Program-made: the position numbers and the translations under genes | Shown: positions 29,657 through 38,582 of the stretch, in pieces | How the letters are laid out: every line of letters begins with the position of its first letter | Position numbering within the stretch: the stretch's first letter is position 1 | The notes under the pieces: model-generated | What the model saw: only the letters and a program-made list of their open reading frames with translations | Told to the model about the DNA's origin: nothing | Database searches by the model: none | DNA from: Actinomadura xylanilytica | GTDB taxonomy: Bacteria > Actinomycetota > Actinomycetes > Streptosporangiales > Streptosporangiaceae | Direction of reading: 5' to 3' | DNA: 64,000 nucleotides | NCBI RefSeq assembly: GCF_030283145.1 | Contig: NZ_JASNWE010000001.1 | Coordinates: 1,859,751 to 1,923,750 of the forward strand

Positions 29657-30670
29657 TCAGTACCAGCCGACGGACTCGGAGTGCGACCACGCCTTGCACG
29701 GGGTGCCGTAGCGGTCCTTGATGTAGCCGAGGCCCCACTTGATCTGGGTGCGGGCGCTGGTGCGCCAGTCGGAGCCGGCGCTGGCCATCTTGGAACCGGG
29801 CAGCGCCTGCGGGATCCCGTACGCGCCGGAGGAGGGGTTGGCGGCGTTGCTGCGCCAGCCGCTCTCCTTGTTCCAGAGCTTCACCAGGCAGCCGAACTCG
29901 CCGGTGCCGCCGAAGCCGAAGCTCGGCAGCATGCCCTTGGCGATCTGCTGCGCCTCGCCGGCCGGGACCGGGTCGCTCGCCGGGGCGCCGCCACCGCCGC
30001 CCGTACCGGGCTTGGGCTCGTCCTCGGGCTTCTTGGTCGGGATCGGGGTGCCCTTGGGCCGCAGCACCGGCTTCTTGGTGCTGGTGCCCTTGCGCACCGC
30101 CCGGGACGCGCGGTCGAGCGCCTTCTTGCGGCGCTCGGTCTCCATCACCTTGGGATCGATGGGCGGCGCGGCCACCGCGGCGTCGGCCAGCGGGGCGGAC
30201 TGCACGGTGGTCTTGCCACCGTCCTTGGCACCGGAGTCCCCGGTAAAGGCAAACGCCGCCACCGCGCCACCACCGACCACGACGGCCGCGCCGGTCACGA
30301 CCACGGCGACCTTGACGCCGGTGCGGCGGGTCGCGCCGCCAGAGCGGCCCGAGCCGCCCGGAGTCGCGGAACCGCCGCCGCCGGCACGGCGCGGGGCACG
30401 GGACCGGGAGCCACCACCCGAACGGCGTGAACGGCCCGCTCGCGCCGGACGGGACGGACCGGACGGGGAACCGCTGGAGATCTCGTCATGGGCCTCGGCG
30501 GGGCCGTCAGGGCCCACCGGGCCCATCTGGTCCATCGCGCCGGGCTGCGGCGGCCCTGCGGGGAAGGCGGGGAAGGAGGCGGTGCCGCCCTGGGCGGGGC
30601 CCTCGGCGGGACCGCCGGCGAACGGACCACCGGCGACCTTGACGTCGTCCTCTGGCCGAGCCGCGGGCAT
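29657..30670 (-). CDS. Membrane-anchored SLT-type lytic transglycosylase
   Basis: 337 residues: a Gly/Pro/Ser/Arg-rich cytoplasmic N-terminus (about 115 residues), one membrane segment (VKVAVVVTGAAVVVGGGAVAAFAF), a Lys/Pro-rich wall-spanning linker, then the SLT-like domain with the catalytic Glu in LWNKESGWR, GAYGIPQALPGSKMA and YIKDRYGTPCKAWSH, ending GWY. AGGAG lies six bases before ATG 30670. A 560-bp non-coding region precedes it. No c-di-AMP riboswitch consensus was found, although such leaders often control actinobacterial wall hydrolases. Confidence 0.85.
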   Translation of the reverse strand: MPAARPEDDVKVAGGPFAGGPAEGPAQGGTASFPAFPAGPPQPGAMDQMGPVGPDGPAEAHDEISSGSPSGPSRPARAGRSRRSGGGSRSRAPRRAGGGGSATPGGSGRSGGATRRTGVKVAVVVTGAAVVVGGGAVAAFAFTGDSGAKDGGKTTVQSAPLADAAVAAPPIDPKVMETERRKKALDRASRAVRKGTSTKKPVLRPKGTPIPTKKPEDEPKPGTGGGGGAPASDPVPAGEAQQIAKGMLPSFGFGGTGEFGCLVKLWNKESGWRSNAANPSSGAYGIPQALPGSKMASAGSDWRTSARTQIKWGLGYIKDRYGTPCKAWSHSESVGWY

Positions 30671-31231
30671 CAGCGGCTCCTGGGAGTCAAAGCTCTGTCG
30701 ATCGTCTCGCCTAGGGGACCCGTGATGGTCTCCGAACAAGGCGGTCCTTCCGACGGTCGCACGCGCATGGACGCGCATGCGAGCTGGTTCCACCCCTGGA
30801 CCGGCCACCGCCCGGCTGTGGACGGTCCCGGACCTGGAGGGCGTCGCGCCGGCCGGACGTCGTTCAGGGGTGCCCGGCGGACCCGCACCGCTCTGGGGGT
30901 GCTTACGAGGACACACAATGCCCGAGTCGGAGGGATGGTCCGCAACCTGAACGAGACAATTGTTCGCGATGGGGCTGTTGTTACCGTGACGAGAACAATG
31001 CCCAATCTGCGATGAGACCTGGGATTCCTTGCCATTCCGGCCAGGTTTGTGACTTTCACCACACTCGCACTCAGTGAGGTTTGATGATCACAGTGCGTGC
31101 GGACTCTTTACGCCCTGAGCGGAAACGCCCCGGCGTCCGGCCACAGAACCGGCCGGATCCCCGGGGCGCCGCGCGCGGCCCGGGCCCGCACCGGGGCCCG
31201 GGCCGCGCTCAGAACGCACTCAGAACACGTG
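30671..31231. other. 560-bp non-coding region between PIN-PhoH and SLT genes
   Basis: It contains the PIN-PhoH terminator (31173-31208) at one end and the SLT ribosome site at the other. Between them the minus strand has relatively AT-rich DNA near 30940-31080 with the 8-bp palindrome ACAATTGT and GTGA-CTT-TCAC, likely promoter/operator DNA. No riboswitch family was recognised and no coding frame looks real. Confidence 0.6.
31173..31208 (-). terminator. Perfect 15-bp GC hairpin after PIN-PhoH
   Basis: GCGCGGCCCGGGCCC pairs perfectly with GGGCCCGGGCCGCGC across a six-base loop, 24 bases past the stop of the PIN-PhoH gene. No T-run follows; strength comes from the stem. Confidence 0.75.
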
Positions 31232-32584
31232 TCAGCCGCCGACGTCGCCGAGCATGTCGGTGACCAGGGCCGCGATCGGCGAACGCTCCGACCGGGTCAG
31301 CGTCACGTGCGCGAACAGCGGATGCCCCTTGAGCCGCTCGACCACCGCGGCGACGCCGTCGTGCCGGCCGACCCGGAGGTTGTCACGCTGCGCCACGTCG
31401 TGGGTGAGCACGACGCGCGAGCCCGACCCGATCCGCGACAGGACGGTCAGCAGCACGCCCCGCTCCAGCGACTGCGCCTCGTCGACGATGACGAACGCGT
31501 CGTGCAGCGACCGTCCGCGGATGTGGGTGAGCGGCAGCACCTCCAACATGCCACGCTCCAAAACCTCGTCGATCACTTCCGGCGAGGACACCGCGGACAG
31601 CGTGTCGTAGACGGCCTGGGCCCACGGCGACATCTTCTCGTTCTCGGACCCGGGCAGGTAGCCGAGCTCCTGCCCGCCGACCGCGTACAGCGGCCGGAAC
31701 ACCACGACCTTGCGGTGCCGGCGGCGCTCCAGCACCGCCTCCAGGCCCGCGCACAGCGCCAGGGCGGACTTGCCGGTGCCGGCCCGGCCGCCGAGCGAGA
31801 CGATGCCGATGTCCTCGTCCATGAGCAGGTCGAGCGCGATCCGCTGCTCGGCGGACCGGCCGCGCAGCCCGAAGACCTCACGGTCGCCGCGGACCAGCCG
31901 CACCGACTTGTCGGGCTGCACCCGGCCGAGCGCCGAGCCGCGCTCCGACAGCAGCCGCAGGCCGGTGTGGCAGGGCAGCTCGCGCGCCTCGTCCAGCTCG
32001 GACCGGCCGCCGTCGTACAGCTCCTCGATGTCGCCCGCCGGGACCTCCAGCTCGCGGATGCCGGTCCAGCCGGACTCGACCACCGCCAGCTCGGCCCGGT
32101 ACTCCTCGGCCGTCAGCCCCACCGCGGACGCCTTCACCCGCATCGGCAGGTCCTTGGAGACCAGCACCACGTCGCGGCCCTCGGCGGCGAGCCAGGCCGC
32201 CACCGACAGGATCCTGGTGTCGTTGTCGCCGAGCCGGAACCCGTCGGGCAGGACGGACGGGTCGGCGTGGTTGAGCTCCACCCTGAGCGTGCCGCCCTGC
32301 TCTCCGAGCGGCAGGGCCTCGTCCAGCCGGCCGTGCTCCAGCCGGAGGTCGTCCAGCGTGCGCAGGGCCTGCCGGGCGAAGTAGCCGAGCTCCGGATGGT
32401 GCCGCTTGGCCTCGAGTTCGGAGATGACGACGATGGGGAGTACGACCTCGTGCTCGGCGAACCGGGTCATCGCCCCGGGATCGGCGAGCAGAACGCTGGT
32501 GTCGAGGACGTACGTGCGCCGGTCCGGAACAGGCGTTCCGGAGAGGATCCCAGGGGCGGGACGGCGCGCGGAGGTTGTGGCCAC
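31232..32584 (-). CDS. PIN-domain/PhoH-domain RNA helicase-RNase (PhoH2 type)
   Basis: 450 residues. The N-terminal PIN nuclease domain (residues about 22-150) shows acidic residues in [21 protein letters not shown] and DNDTRIL. The C-terminal PhoH NTPase has Walker [11 protein letters not shown] and Walker B FVIVDEAQ. PhoH2 proteins unwind and cut RNA and are related to VapC toxins; no separate antitoxin gene is evident upstream. GTG 32584 has AGGGAG five bases before it. Equivalent to Rv1095 in the M. tuberculosis order. Confidence 0.9.
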   Translation of the reverse strand: MATTSARRPAPGILSGTPVPDRRTYVLDTSVLLADPGAMTRFAEHEVVLPIVVISELEAKRHHPELGYFARQALRTLDDLRLEHGRLDEALPLGEQGGTLRVELNHADPSVLPDGFRLGDNDTRILSVAAWLAAEGRDVVLVSKDLPMRVKASAVGLTAEEYRAELAVVESGWTGIRELEVPAGDIEELYDGGRSELDEARELPCHTGLRLLSERGSALGRVQPDKSVRLVRGDREVFGLRGRSAEQRIALDLLMDEDIGIVSLGGRAGTGKSALALCAGLEAVLERRRHRKVVVFRPLYAVGGQELGYLPGSENEKMSPWAQAVYDTLSAVSSPEVIDEVLERGMLEVLPLTHIRGRSLHDAFVIVDEAQSLERGVLLTVLSRIGSGSRVVLTHDVAQRDNLRVGRHDGVAAVVERLKGHPLFAHVTLTRSERSPIAALVTDMLGDVGG

Positions 32585-32689
32585 TCGATCTCCCTGATGC
32601 TGAGGGAACTGCCGGTGGCGCCGCAGTCCGCCCCCATCCGGCCGCGGACCCCGTGACGGGGACGGCCTGGGGCGGTGATCAGGAGATCG

Positions 32690-33562
32690 TCAGGTACCGA
32701 AGCGCCGGTGCCGCGCGGCATAGGAGCGGATCGCCCGGAGGAAGTCGACCTTGCGGAAGTCCGGCCAGTGGACCTCGCAGAAGTAGAACTCCGAGTGGGC
32801 GCTCTGCCAGAGCATGAAGCCGGAGAGACGCTGCTCCCCCGACGTTCGGATGACCAGTTCCGGGTCCGGCTGGCCGCGCGTGTAGAGATGCTCCGCGATG
32901 TGCTCGACGTCGAGGACCTCGGCGAGTTCCTCGATGCTGGTGCCACGACTCGCCTGCTCGATGAGCAGAGAGCGCACCGCATCAGCGATCTCACGCCTAC
33001 CTCCATACCCAACGGCGACGTTCACAATCAGGCCGGGGGCATCGGATGTCGCTTCCGCGGCATCTTTAAGGACTCGGGCGGTTTTGTCGGGGAGGAGGTC
33101 GAGCGCGCCCACCGGCTTGACGTGCCAGCCGTCGGTGGCGAGCCGGGTGACGGTGTTCTCGATGATCTCCAGCAGCGGTTCCAGCTCGTTGGCGGCCCGG
33201 TTGAGGTTGTCGGTGGACAGCAGCCAGAGCGTGACCACCTCGACCCTGGCCTCGGTGCACCAGTGCAGCAGCTCGGTGATCTTGTCGGCGCCGGCCCGGT
33301 GCCCGGTGTTGACGTCGGCCAGCCCGAGTGACCTGGCCCAGCGCCGGTTGCCGTCCAGGATGACGCCGACGTGCCGCGGGGTGATGTCGGTCGGCAGGGA
33401 CGCCTCGACCCGGCGCTCGTACATCCGGTAGGCGACGTCGCGGACCGCCCCGTACGGCTTGCTGCGGCGGATCGCGGAGGTCAGGCCCCCGCCTCCGGAC
33501 GGGTCACGGCGTACCCCGTCACGCCGCGAGCCGCGAGCCATCCCACTGCGCCGAACCCCCAT
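32690..33562 (-). CDS. Cis-prenyltransferase (isoprenyl transferase, UppS family)
   Basis: 290 residues. A 30-residue basic N-terminus precedes the catalytic core HVGVILDGNRRWARSLGL (Asp of DGN), VVTLWLLSTDNLNR, and the C-terminal RTSGEQRLSGFMLWQSAHSEF with the conserved Arg/Ser of diphosphate binding. The position near PIN-PhoH and DUF255 matches the short-chain Z-FPP synthase (Rv1086) of M. tuberculosis rather than the essential long-chain enzyme, but product length cannot be read from sequence. GAAGGGA lies seven bases before ATG 33562. It uses IPP made by IspH. Confidence 0.9.
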   Translation of the reverse strand: MGVRRSGMARGSRRDGVRRDPSGGGGLTSAIRRSKPYGAVRDVAYRMYERRVEASLPTDITPRHVGVILDGNRRWARSLGLADVNTGHRAGADKITELLHWCTEARVEVVTLWLLSTDNLNRAANELEPLLEIIENTVTRLATDGWHVKPVGALDLLPDKTARVLKDAAEATSDAPGLIVNVAVGYGGRREIADAVRSLLIEQASRGTSIEELAEVLDVEHIAEHLYTRGQPDPELVIRTSGEQRLSGFMLWQSAHSEFYFCEVHWPDFRKVDFLRAIRSYAARHRRFGT

Positions 33563-33715
33563 GCGGGCTTCCCTTCGAGCGACCGTCCCTGACGGGAACG
33601 ACCGCCTAATTATGGCCCGGCCGGGACACTTCTCCCACCGATATGGTCAGGTCCGCACTACCCGGACGGTGACCGGATACGCACCGCCCGGCCGGTGTCC
33701 ACTTCCGGCCGGCGG

Positions 33716-34264
33716 CTACCGGCCGTGGTGGTCGCGGTAGCCGGCACCGGCCCGCTCGGCCTCGGCGAGGACCTCGGCGAGGAATCCGGCCAGCTCGGAC
33801 GAGGTGAGCACCGCGCGGACGCCGCGTCCGCCCGCGCCCCAGGCGTCGAGCACCGCCCGCCGCGCCACCCGCCAGCTCCCCGAGGCCGACTGCTGCGGGC
33901 CGACCCACATCGACGAGGTGCGCAGGGCGCAGCGCAGTTCGCCGGTGCTCACCAGGTCGCCGCGGTCGCGGTAGCGGAACGCGAACAGCTCGGGCTCGCG
34001 CGCCGCGCCGCCGTGCTGGGGGTCGGGGAAGCGGTCGTCGGGATCGGGCCACCGGGTCGCCTGCGGCGAGCTCTCGGCCCTGGCCTCGGCGACCCGCCCG
34101 GCGAGCCCGGCCAGGAAGTAGCCGCAGCGCTCCCCCACCGAGCCGAACGAGTCGCCGTCCCGGCGCAGCTCCAGCGTCACCTCGAACGGGTTGCCGCCCC
34201 GGTCGACGGAGGCGACCGGCACGACCGCCAGGGACGAGCCGTCCAGGCAGCGCAGGCCCCTCAC
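33716..34264 (-). CDS. Hypothetical protein, no recognised domain
   Basis: 182 residues from GTG 34264, chosen because GAGGAGG lies ten bases upstream; an ATG at 34330 would add 22 Gly/Arg-rich residues of doubtful coding character. The protein is soluble, with beta-rich GNPFEVTLELRRDGDSFGSV and LSTGELRCALR-like segments and an acidic C-terminus with AGFLAEVLAEAERA. It lies downstream of an RHH-like gene on the same strand, separated by two palindromes. No function is proposed. Confidence 0.55.
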   Translation of the reverse strand: MRGLRCLDGSSLAVVPVASVDRGGNPFEVTLELRRDGDSFGSVGERCGYFLAGLAGRVAEARAESSPQATRWPDPDDRFPDPQHGGAAREPELFAFRYRDRGDLVSTGELRCALRTSSMWVGPQQSASGSWRVARRAVLDAWGAGGRGVRAVLTSSELAGFLAEVLAEAERAGAGYRDHHGR

Positions 34265-34320
34265 CCGGGGCCCGCCTCCTCGGCGGCACCGGCGTCCGTG
34301 CGGCCCGGTCGGGCCCAATC

Positions 34321-34334
34321 TGCCATGCATGGCA
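34321..34334. promoter_or_regulatory. 14-bp perfect palindrome TGCCATGCATGGCA
   Basis: Completely symmetric, about 60 bp upstream of the favoured start (34264) of the hypothetical gene. A strong operator candidate. Confidence 0.5.
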
Positions 34335-34355
34335 CATTAGGCCAGGTCAACACCA

Positions 34356-34383
34356 TGATCACACCCACGGGTGCTTGTGATCA
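34356..34383. promoter_or_regulatory. Inverted repeat TGATCAC...GTGATCA with inner ACCC/GGGT
   Basis: Seven-base outer arms and four-base inner arms (ACCC-AC-GGGT), with GTGATCAC itself palindromic. It lies between the stop of the RHH-like gene (34405) and the hypothetical gene; it may be an operator or a short hairpin. Confidence 0.5.
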
Positions 34384-34404
34384 CGTAATACTCCGGGCCC
34401 GGGG

Positions 34405-34926
34405 TCAGGGCGTCGGGCCGGCGGCGCGGGCGCGCTCGACGTACTCCAGGGCGGTGCGCAGCTCGCCGAGCCACTCGTCGGTGTTGGTGCCGACCAGCCG
34501 CACGCACCAGGCCAGCGCGTCGCTGCGGCTGCGGGCGACGCCGGCGTCGACGAGGGTGTCCAGGACGCGGCGCTCGGGCTGGCGCAGCCGGGTCATCACC
34601 GGCACCGACAGCGTGGTGAACATCTCGCGCTGGTCGCCGCACGCGCCGCCCCAGGAGACCTTGTGGCCGAACCGGTGCTCGGCCTCGCGCGCGATGGCGA
34701 TGCGCTGGTCGCGGGTGTCCTCGCGGAAGCGCTGGATGTGGCCGGCCAGCACGGCGCTCCGCTCGGCCGGCGAGACGTCCCCGGCTGTGGCGGGCTCGGG
34801 CAGGCGGCCGACGACGCTGACCTCTTCGCGGTCGAGGACGACGTCCGGCGGGCCCTCGAACCAGCCTTCGGGAAGCCGGCCGGAGAACCAGCCACGGATC
34901 TGCTCCACCGCTTCGGTCGTAGTCAT
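34405..34926 (-). CDS. Hypothetical protein with ribbon-helix-helix-like C-terminus
   Basis: 173 residues. The N-terminal two thirds (IRGWFSGRLPEGWFEGPPDV, then VVGRLPEPATAGDVSPAERS) is unfamiliar. Residues about 110-150 read VMTRLRQPERRVLDTLVDAG and VARSRSDALAWCVRLVG, which closely resembles the strand-helix-helix of CopG/RHH DNA-binding proteins. If correct it could bind one of the palindromes just downstream. ATG 34926 begins MTTTEAVEQI; it diverges from the efflux MFS gene. The regulator role is inference. Confidence 0.55.
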   Translation of the reverse strand: MTTTEAVEQIRGWFSGRLPEGWFEGPPDVVLDREEVSVVGRLPEPATAGDVSPAERSAVLAGHIQRFREDTRDQRIAIAREAEHRFGHKVSWGGACGDQREMFTTLSVPVMTRLRQPERRVLDTLVDAGVARSRSDALAWCVRLVGTNTDEWLGELRTALEYVERARAAGPTP

Positions 34927-34975
34927 GTAATCAAAATTACAGCCTGCCCGCGCCCCTGAGAAGGCCCGGCCCGGA

Positions 34976-35017
34976 TTGACAGTCCGAATCTTTTGAGAGT
35001 TACTTTCATTAGAAACT
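34976..35017 (+). promoter_or_regulatory. Promoter and probable TetR operator of the efflux operon
   Basis: TTGACA (34976-34981) and TACTTT (35001-35006, spacing 19) form a promoter. An imperfect inverted repeat AGTTACT-TTCATT-AGAAACT (34998-35017) overlaps the -10 region, placed so that a bound TetR repressor would block it. The surrounding DNA is unusually AT-rich for the window. Confidence 0.55.
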
Positions 35018-35041
35018 AGCAATCAAAGGACGGTGACTCCC

Positions 35042-36616
35042 ATGAGCATGCCGGACAACCGGCGGTGGTGGGGCCTGGGCGCGCTCGCGTTCGCCCTGCT
35101 GGCCCTCGGGTTCGACATGACGATCCTGAACGTGGCGCTCACCACGCTCTCCGAAGACCTGCACGCGAGCACCAGCCGGCTCCAGTGGATCGTCGACGCG
35201 TACGTGCTGGTGTTCGCGGCCCTGCTGCTGCCCGCCGGGCTGCTCGGCGACCGGTTCGGCCGCAAGCGGCTGCTGCTGGCGGGCATGGTGATCTTCGGGG
35301 CGGCGTCCCTCGGCGGCGCGCTGGCGGACGGTCCCGGCGGGATCATCGTCGCCCGCGCGGTGATGGGCATCGGCGCGGCGATCATCACGCCGCTGTCGAT
35401 GTCGCTGCTCCCGGCGGTGTTCCCGCCCGAGGAGCGGACCCGGGCGGTGGCGGTCTGGTCGGCCGCGATGGCCCTCGGGCTGCCGCTCGGCCCGCTGCTC
35501 GGCGGCTGGCTGCTCGAGCACTTCTGGTGGGGCTCGATCTTCCTGATCAACGTCCCGGTGGTCGCGATCGCCGCTGTCGCGGTCGCGTTCCTGCTGCCCG
35601 AATCGCGCGACCCGTCCGCGCCCCGGGTGGACTGGCCGGGCTCGGTGCTGTCGATGGGCGGGCTGGCCGGGCTGGTGTACGGGGTGACCGAGGGCCCGGC
35701 GCGGGGCTGGACCGACCCGGTGGTACCGGGCGCGATCGCCGGCGGACTGGTCCTGCTGGCCTGCTTCGTGGGGTGGGAACGGCGCCTGGACCAACCGATG
35801 ATGGACGTCGGCCTGTTCCGCGACCGCACGTTCCTGTGGGCGGTCGCCGCGGGCGTCCTCGGAACGCTGGTGATGTCGGGGACGCTGTTCGTGCTCCCGC
35901 AGTACCTCCAGGTCATCCAGGGGAACAGCGTGTTCGGCACCGGCCTGCGGCTGATCCCGATGCTGCTGGGGCTGATGGCCGGCGGCCTCGCGACCGACCG
36001 GCTGTCGGCCCGGACCGGCAACAAGGCGATCACCGTCGCCGGGCTGTTCGTCCTGGCCGCGGGGCTCGGCATCGGGGCGCTGACCGGCGTCGGCGACTCC
36101 TACACGTTCACCGGCGCGTGGCTCGGCGTGCTCGGGCTCGGCATCGGCCTGACCATGGTCCCGGCGATGGACACGGTGCTGGGGACACTGCCCGAGAACC
36201 AGATGGGGCGGGGGGCGGGCCTGGTCCAAACGCTGCGGCAGACGGGCGGTGCGCTCGGCATCGCGGGCCTCGGCAGCCTGCTGTCGTCGATCTACCGTGA
36301 CCGGCTCGAGACCGGCAGCCTGCCGGGGACGGGCACGGGCGGCGCCGCCAGCGAGGCGGCGAACGCGGCGGCGGAAACGGCGCGCGGCTCGCTCGGCGGG
36401 GCCGCCGCCGTCGCGGGACGGCTGGGCGACGGCGCGCTGATGGCCTCCGCCCGGGACGCCTACGTCGGCGGGATGGGCGCCACGCTGACGGCGTGCGCGG
36501 TCGCGGCGCTGGCCACGGCCGTGCTCGTCTGGGTCTTCGCACCCGGACGGCGGACGGAGCGTGCGGCACCCGCCGGGGATGGCAGAGAATCGATCCATGA
36601 GCACGCCGCTTCCTGA
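35042..36616 (+). CDS. DHA2-family MFS multidrug efflux transporter
   Basis: About 524 residues with 14 hydrophobic segments. Typical signatures: LGFDMTILNVALTTLSEDLH, LQWIVDAYVLVFAALLLPAG, LLGDRFGRKRLLL (motif A) and LGLPLGPLLGGWLLEHFWWG (motif C). It should export amphipathic drugs by proton antiport. ATG 35042 lies 11 bases after AAGGA; GTG 35033 and ATG 35048 are alternatives. Its stop overlaps the downstream TetR start by 20 bp, so regulator and pump are co-expressed. Confidence 0.9.
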   Translation: MSMPDNRRWWGLGALAFALLALGFDMTILNVALTTLSEDLHASTSRLQWIVDAYVLVFAALLLPAGLLGDRFGRKRLLLAGMVIFGAASLGGALADGPGGIIVARAVMGIGAAIITPLSMSLLPAVFPPEERTRAVAVWSAAMALGLPLGPLLGGWLLEHFWWGSIFLINVPVVAIAAVAVAFLLPESRDPSAPRVDWPGSVLSMGGLAGLVYGVTEGPARGWTDPVVPGAIAGGLVLLACFVGWERRLDQPMMDVGLFRDRTFLWAVAAGVLGTLVMSGTLFVLPQYLQVIQGNSVFGTGLRLIPMLLGLMAGGLATDRLSARTGNKAITVAGLFVLAAGLGIGALTGVGDSYTFTGAWLGVLGLGIGLTMVPAMDTVLGTLPENQMGRGAGLVQTLRQTGGALGIAGLGSLLSSIYRDRLETGSLPGTGTGGAASEAANAAAETARGSLGGAAAVAGRLGDGALMASARDAYVGGMGATLTACAVAALATAVLVWVFAPGRRTERAAPAGDGRESIHEHAAS

Positions 36617-37235
36617 GCAGCCCATCGAACGTCTGCACGACCGCCTGGCGCGGCTGCCGCTGCGGGAGCGTAAGAAGCTGAAGACCCGGAGGGCGATCCA
36701 GCACCACGCCCTCCGGCTCTTCGACGCCCAGGGCTACGACGCGACCACCGTGGAGCAGATCGCCGACGCCGCCGAGATCTCGCCGAGCACGTTCTTCCGC
36801 TACTTCCCCACCAAGGAGGACGTGGTGATCACCGACGAGTGGGATCCGATCATGGCCGAGGTGCTCCGCGGCCAGCCCCCCGGACTCAGCGCGATCGAGG
36901 CGCTGCGCGCGACGTTCCGTGAGCTGTTCCCCCAGATGTTCGAGCTGGACCTGGAGGCGATCACGATCCGGGTCCGGCTCACCGCGACGGAGCCCGCGCT
37001 GCGCGCCCGCACGTTCATCTCGCTGCGCGAGGGCACCCACGCGGTGCTGCGGGAGATCCTCGCCGAGCGGGTCGGCCGGCCGGAGGACGATTCCGACGTG
37101 GAAACGTTCACCTGGGCGGTGCTGGGCGTGCTCCAGTCGGCCATGTACGCGTGGGTGGCCGCTTATCCGGCCCTCGACCTTTCGGAGCTGGTCGACCACA
37201 ACCTGGAGTTCCTCGGCGCCGGCTGCCCCCTCTGA
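36597..37235 (+). CDS. TetR-family repressor of the efflux operon
   Basis: About 212 residues. Helix-turn-helix: KTRRAIQHHALRLFDAQGYD, then ATTVEQIADAAEISPSTFFRYF, a near-consensus TetR motif. The helical C-terminal domain carries no ligand signature. The start ATG 36597 lies inside the end of the MFS gene; ATG 36579 would give six more residues. Gene order MFS-TetR with an operator-like site before the MFS implies autoregulation of the operon. Confidence 0.85.
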   Translation: MSTPLPEQPIERLHDRLARLPLRERKKLKTRRAIQHHALRLFDAQGYDATTVEQIADAAEISPSTFFRYFPTKEDVVITDEWDPIMAEVLRGQPPGLSAIEALRATFRELFPQMFELDLEAITIRVRLTATEPALRARTFISLREGTHAVLREILAERVGRPEDDSDVETFTWAVLGVLQSAMYAWVAAYPALDLSELVDHNLEFLGAGCPL

Positions 37236-37282
37236 CGCCCGGAGGGACGGCGCCTGAGCGGACGGGCCGGGCCGGGCGAGGG

Positions 37283-38497
37283 TCAGCCAGCAATCCCGGC
37301 GGCGTGCCGCGGGTTGACCCGGACGGCGCCCTTCATGTTGCGCGTGTAGACGTTCTGGATCTGCACGACGGTGCCGCGGCGCGGGGCGGCGAGCATCTTG
37401 CCCTTGCCCAGGTAGAGCGCGATGTGCGAGATGTAGCCGGGCGCGGTCGGGTCGTTCGCCCAGATGAGCATGTCGCCGGGCTGCGCCTTGGAGTAGGGCA
37501 CCACCCATCCGGCGCGGGCCTGGTCGGCGGCCACCCGGGGGAGCTTGATGCCCGCGCGGGCGAACGCGTACTGCATCAGGCCGGAGCAGTCGTAGCCGCC
37601 CTCGGCCTCGGACTCCCCGCCCCACACGTAGGGCCAGCCGAGCCGGCTGTAGGCGGCGCGGATCACCGTCTGGACCTGCTGGGCGGTCATCACCTGGCCG
37701 CGCGCGGCGGGCGGGGTCTTGCCGGTTCCGGTTCCGGCTCCGGCTCCGCCTCCGGTCGCGGGGGCGTCGATCTCGGGATTGACCTCGACGGCCTTGGCGC
37801 CCTTGGGCAGCACCTTGCGGAGCTTCTTGACGAACTCGGCGGGCCGGGTCTTCGGCACACTGATCAGCAGCGCGTTCGAGGTGGGCATGCCGAGCGCCTG
37901 CGCGGCGGTATGCGAGATCACCGCGTCCACATCGCCGACGCCCATCGTGGCGTACGCGCCGACGCGCAGCTCGGACTGCCGGTCCTTGCCGCCGACCGGG
38001 ATGCGGCTGCCGAGCTGGACGCCGCCGTCGCTGCCCATGGTGAAGGAGATGGCCACGTCGCCGCCCGCCACGTTGCGCCACAGCGCGTCGGACTGGGCGG
38101 TGGGCTTGGGCGTGTAGTTGCGGAAGGTGGACGGGTCGACGCCCAGCAGGCCGACCCGCTTGCCCGCGACCATGCCCTGCACGGCGTCGACGACCTCGAC
38201 GCCCTGCACCCCCTTGGCCTTGCGGATCCGCCCGGCCAGGTCGGCGGGCAACGCGGACGGCGCGGCCACCATGACGTGCGGGGTGAGGCGCTTGCCGAGC
38301 GGCGCCACCGCGGCCGGCGAGAGCTGGGTGCTGCCGGAGGCGGCCACGAACCGGGCCCGTTTGTCGGGCGTGGCCTGGGGCGGCGTCGCGGGCGGCCCGG
38401 ATTCGCGCGCCACCAGCACCGCCACGTTGACCGACAGCGTGGTCAGCACCGAAACGCCGATGATCGTCGGAAGCACCCGGCGGTTCGGCTTGCGCAC
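37283..38497 (-). CDS. Secreted NlpC/P60 peptidoglycan endopeptidase
   Basis: About 404 residues: a signal anchor (VLPTIIGVSVLTTLSVNVAV), a 230-residue exported region of unknown fold, a Gly/Thr linker, and a C-terminal NlpC/P60 domain. Catalytic Cys304 lies in GGYDCSGLMQYA and His358 in SHIALYLG, with YVWGGESEAEGG before the Cys. The enzyme should cut stem-peptide gamma-D-Glu-DAP bonds. GTG 38497 has GGAG seven bases upstream; GTG 38536 would add 13 residues. A structured RNA candidate lies about 90-130 nt upstream in its leader. Confidence 0.9.
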   Translation of the reverse strand: MRKPNRRVLPTIIGVSVLTTLSVNVAVLVARESGPPATPPQATPDKRARFVAASGSTQLSPAAVAPLGKRLTPHVMVAAPSALPADLAGRIRKAKGVQGVEVVDAVQGMVAGKRVGLLGVDPSTFRNYTPKPTAQSDALWRNVAGGDVAISFTMGSDGGVQLGSRIPVGGKDRQSELRVGAYATMGVGDVDAVISHTAAQALGMPTSNALLISVPKTRPAEFVKKLRKVLPKGAKAVEVNPEIDAPATGGGAGAGTGTGKTPPAARGQVMTAQQVQTVIRAAYSRLGWPYVWGGESEAEGGYDCSGLMQYAFARAGIKLPRVAADQARAGWVVPYSKAQPGDMLIWANDPTAPGYISHIALYLGKGKMLAAPRRGTVVQIQNVYTRNMKGAVRVNPRHAAGIAG

Positions 38498-38582
38498 GGC
38501 AACACTCCACTCGTTGTTCGGCCTGTCCGCTTGCACGACTTCGACCGAGATGCTCGATCATCGTCCAAATACCCGACGCGTC

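Noticed and set aside
30671..31231. c-di-AMP (ydaO) riboswitch before the SLT gene
   Set aside because: The conserved core sequences of that class were looked for on the minus strand and not found.
33606..34337. 243-residue minus-strand alternative to the hypothetical gene
   Set aside because: Composition is Arg/Gly/Pro-rich shadow type; the other frame has better codon use and a GAGGAGG site.
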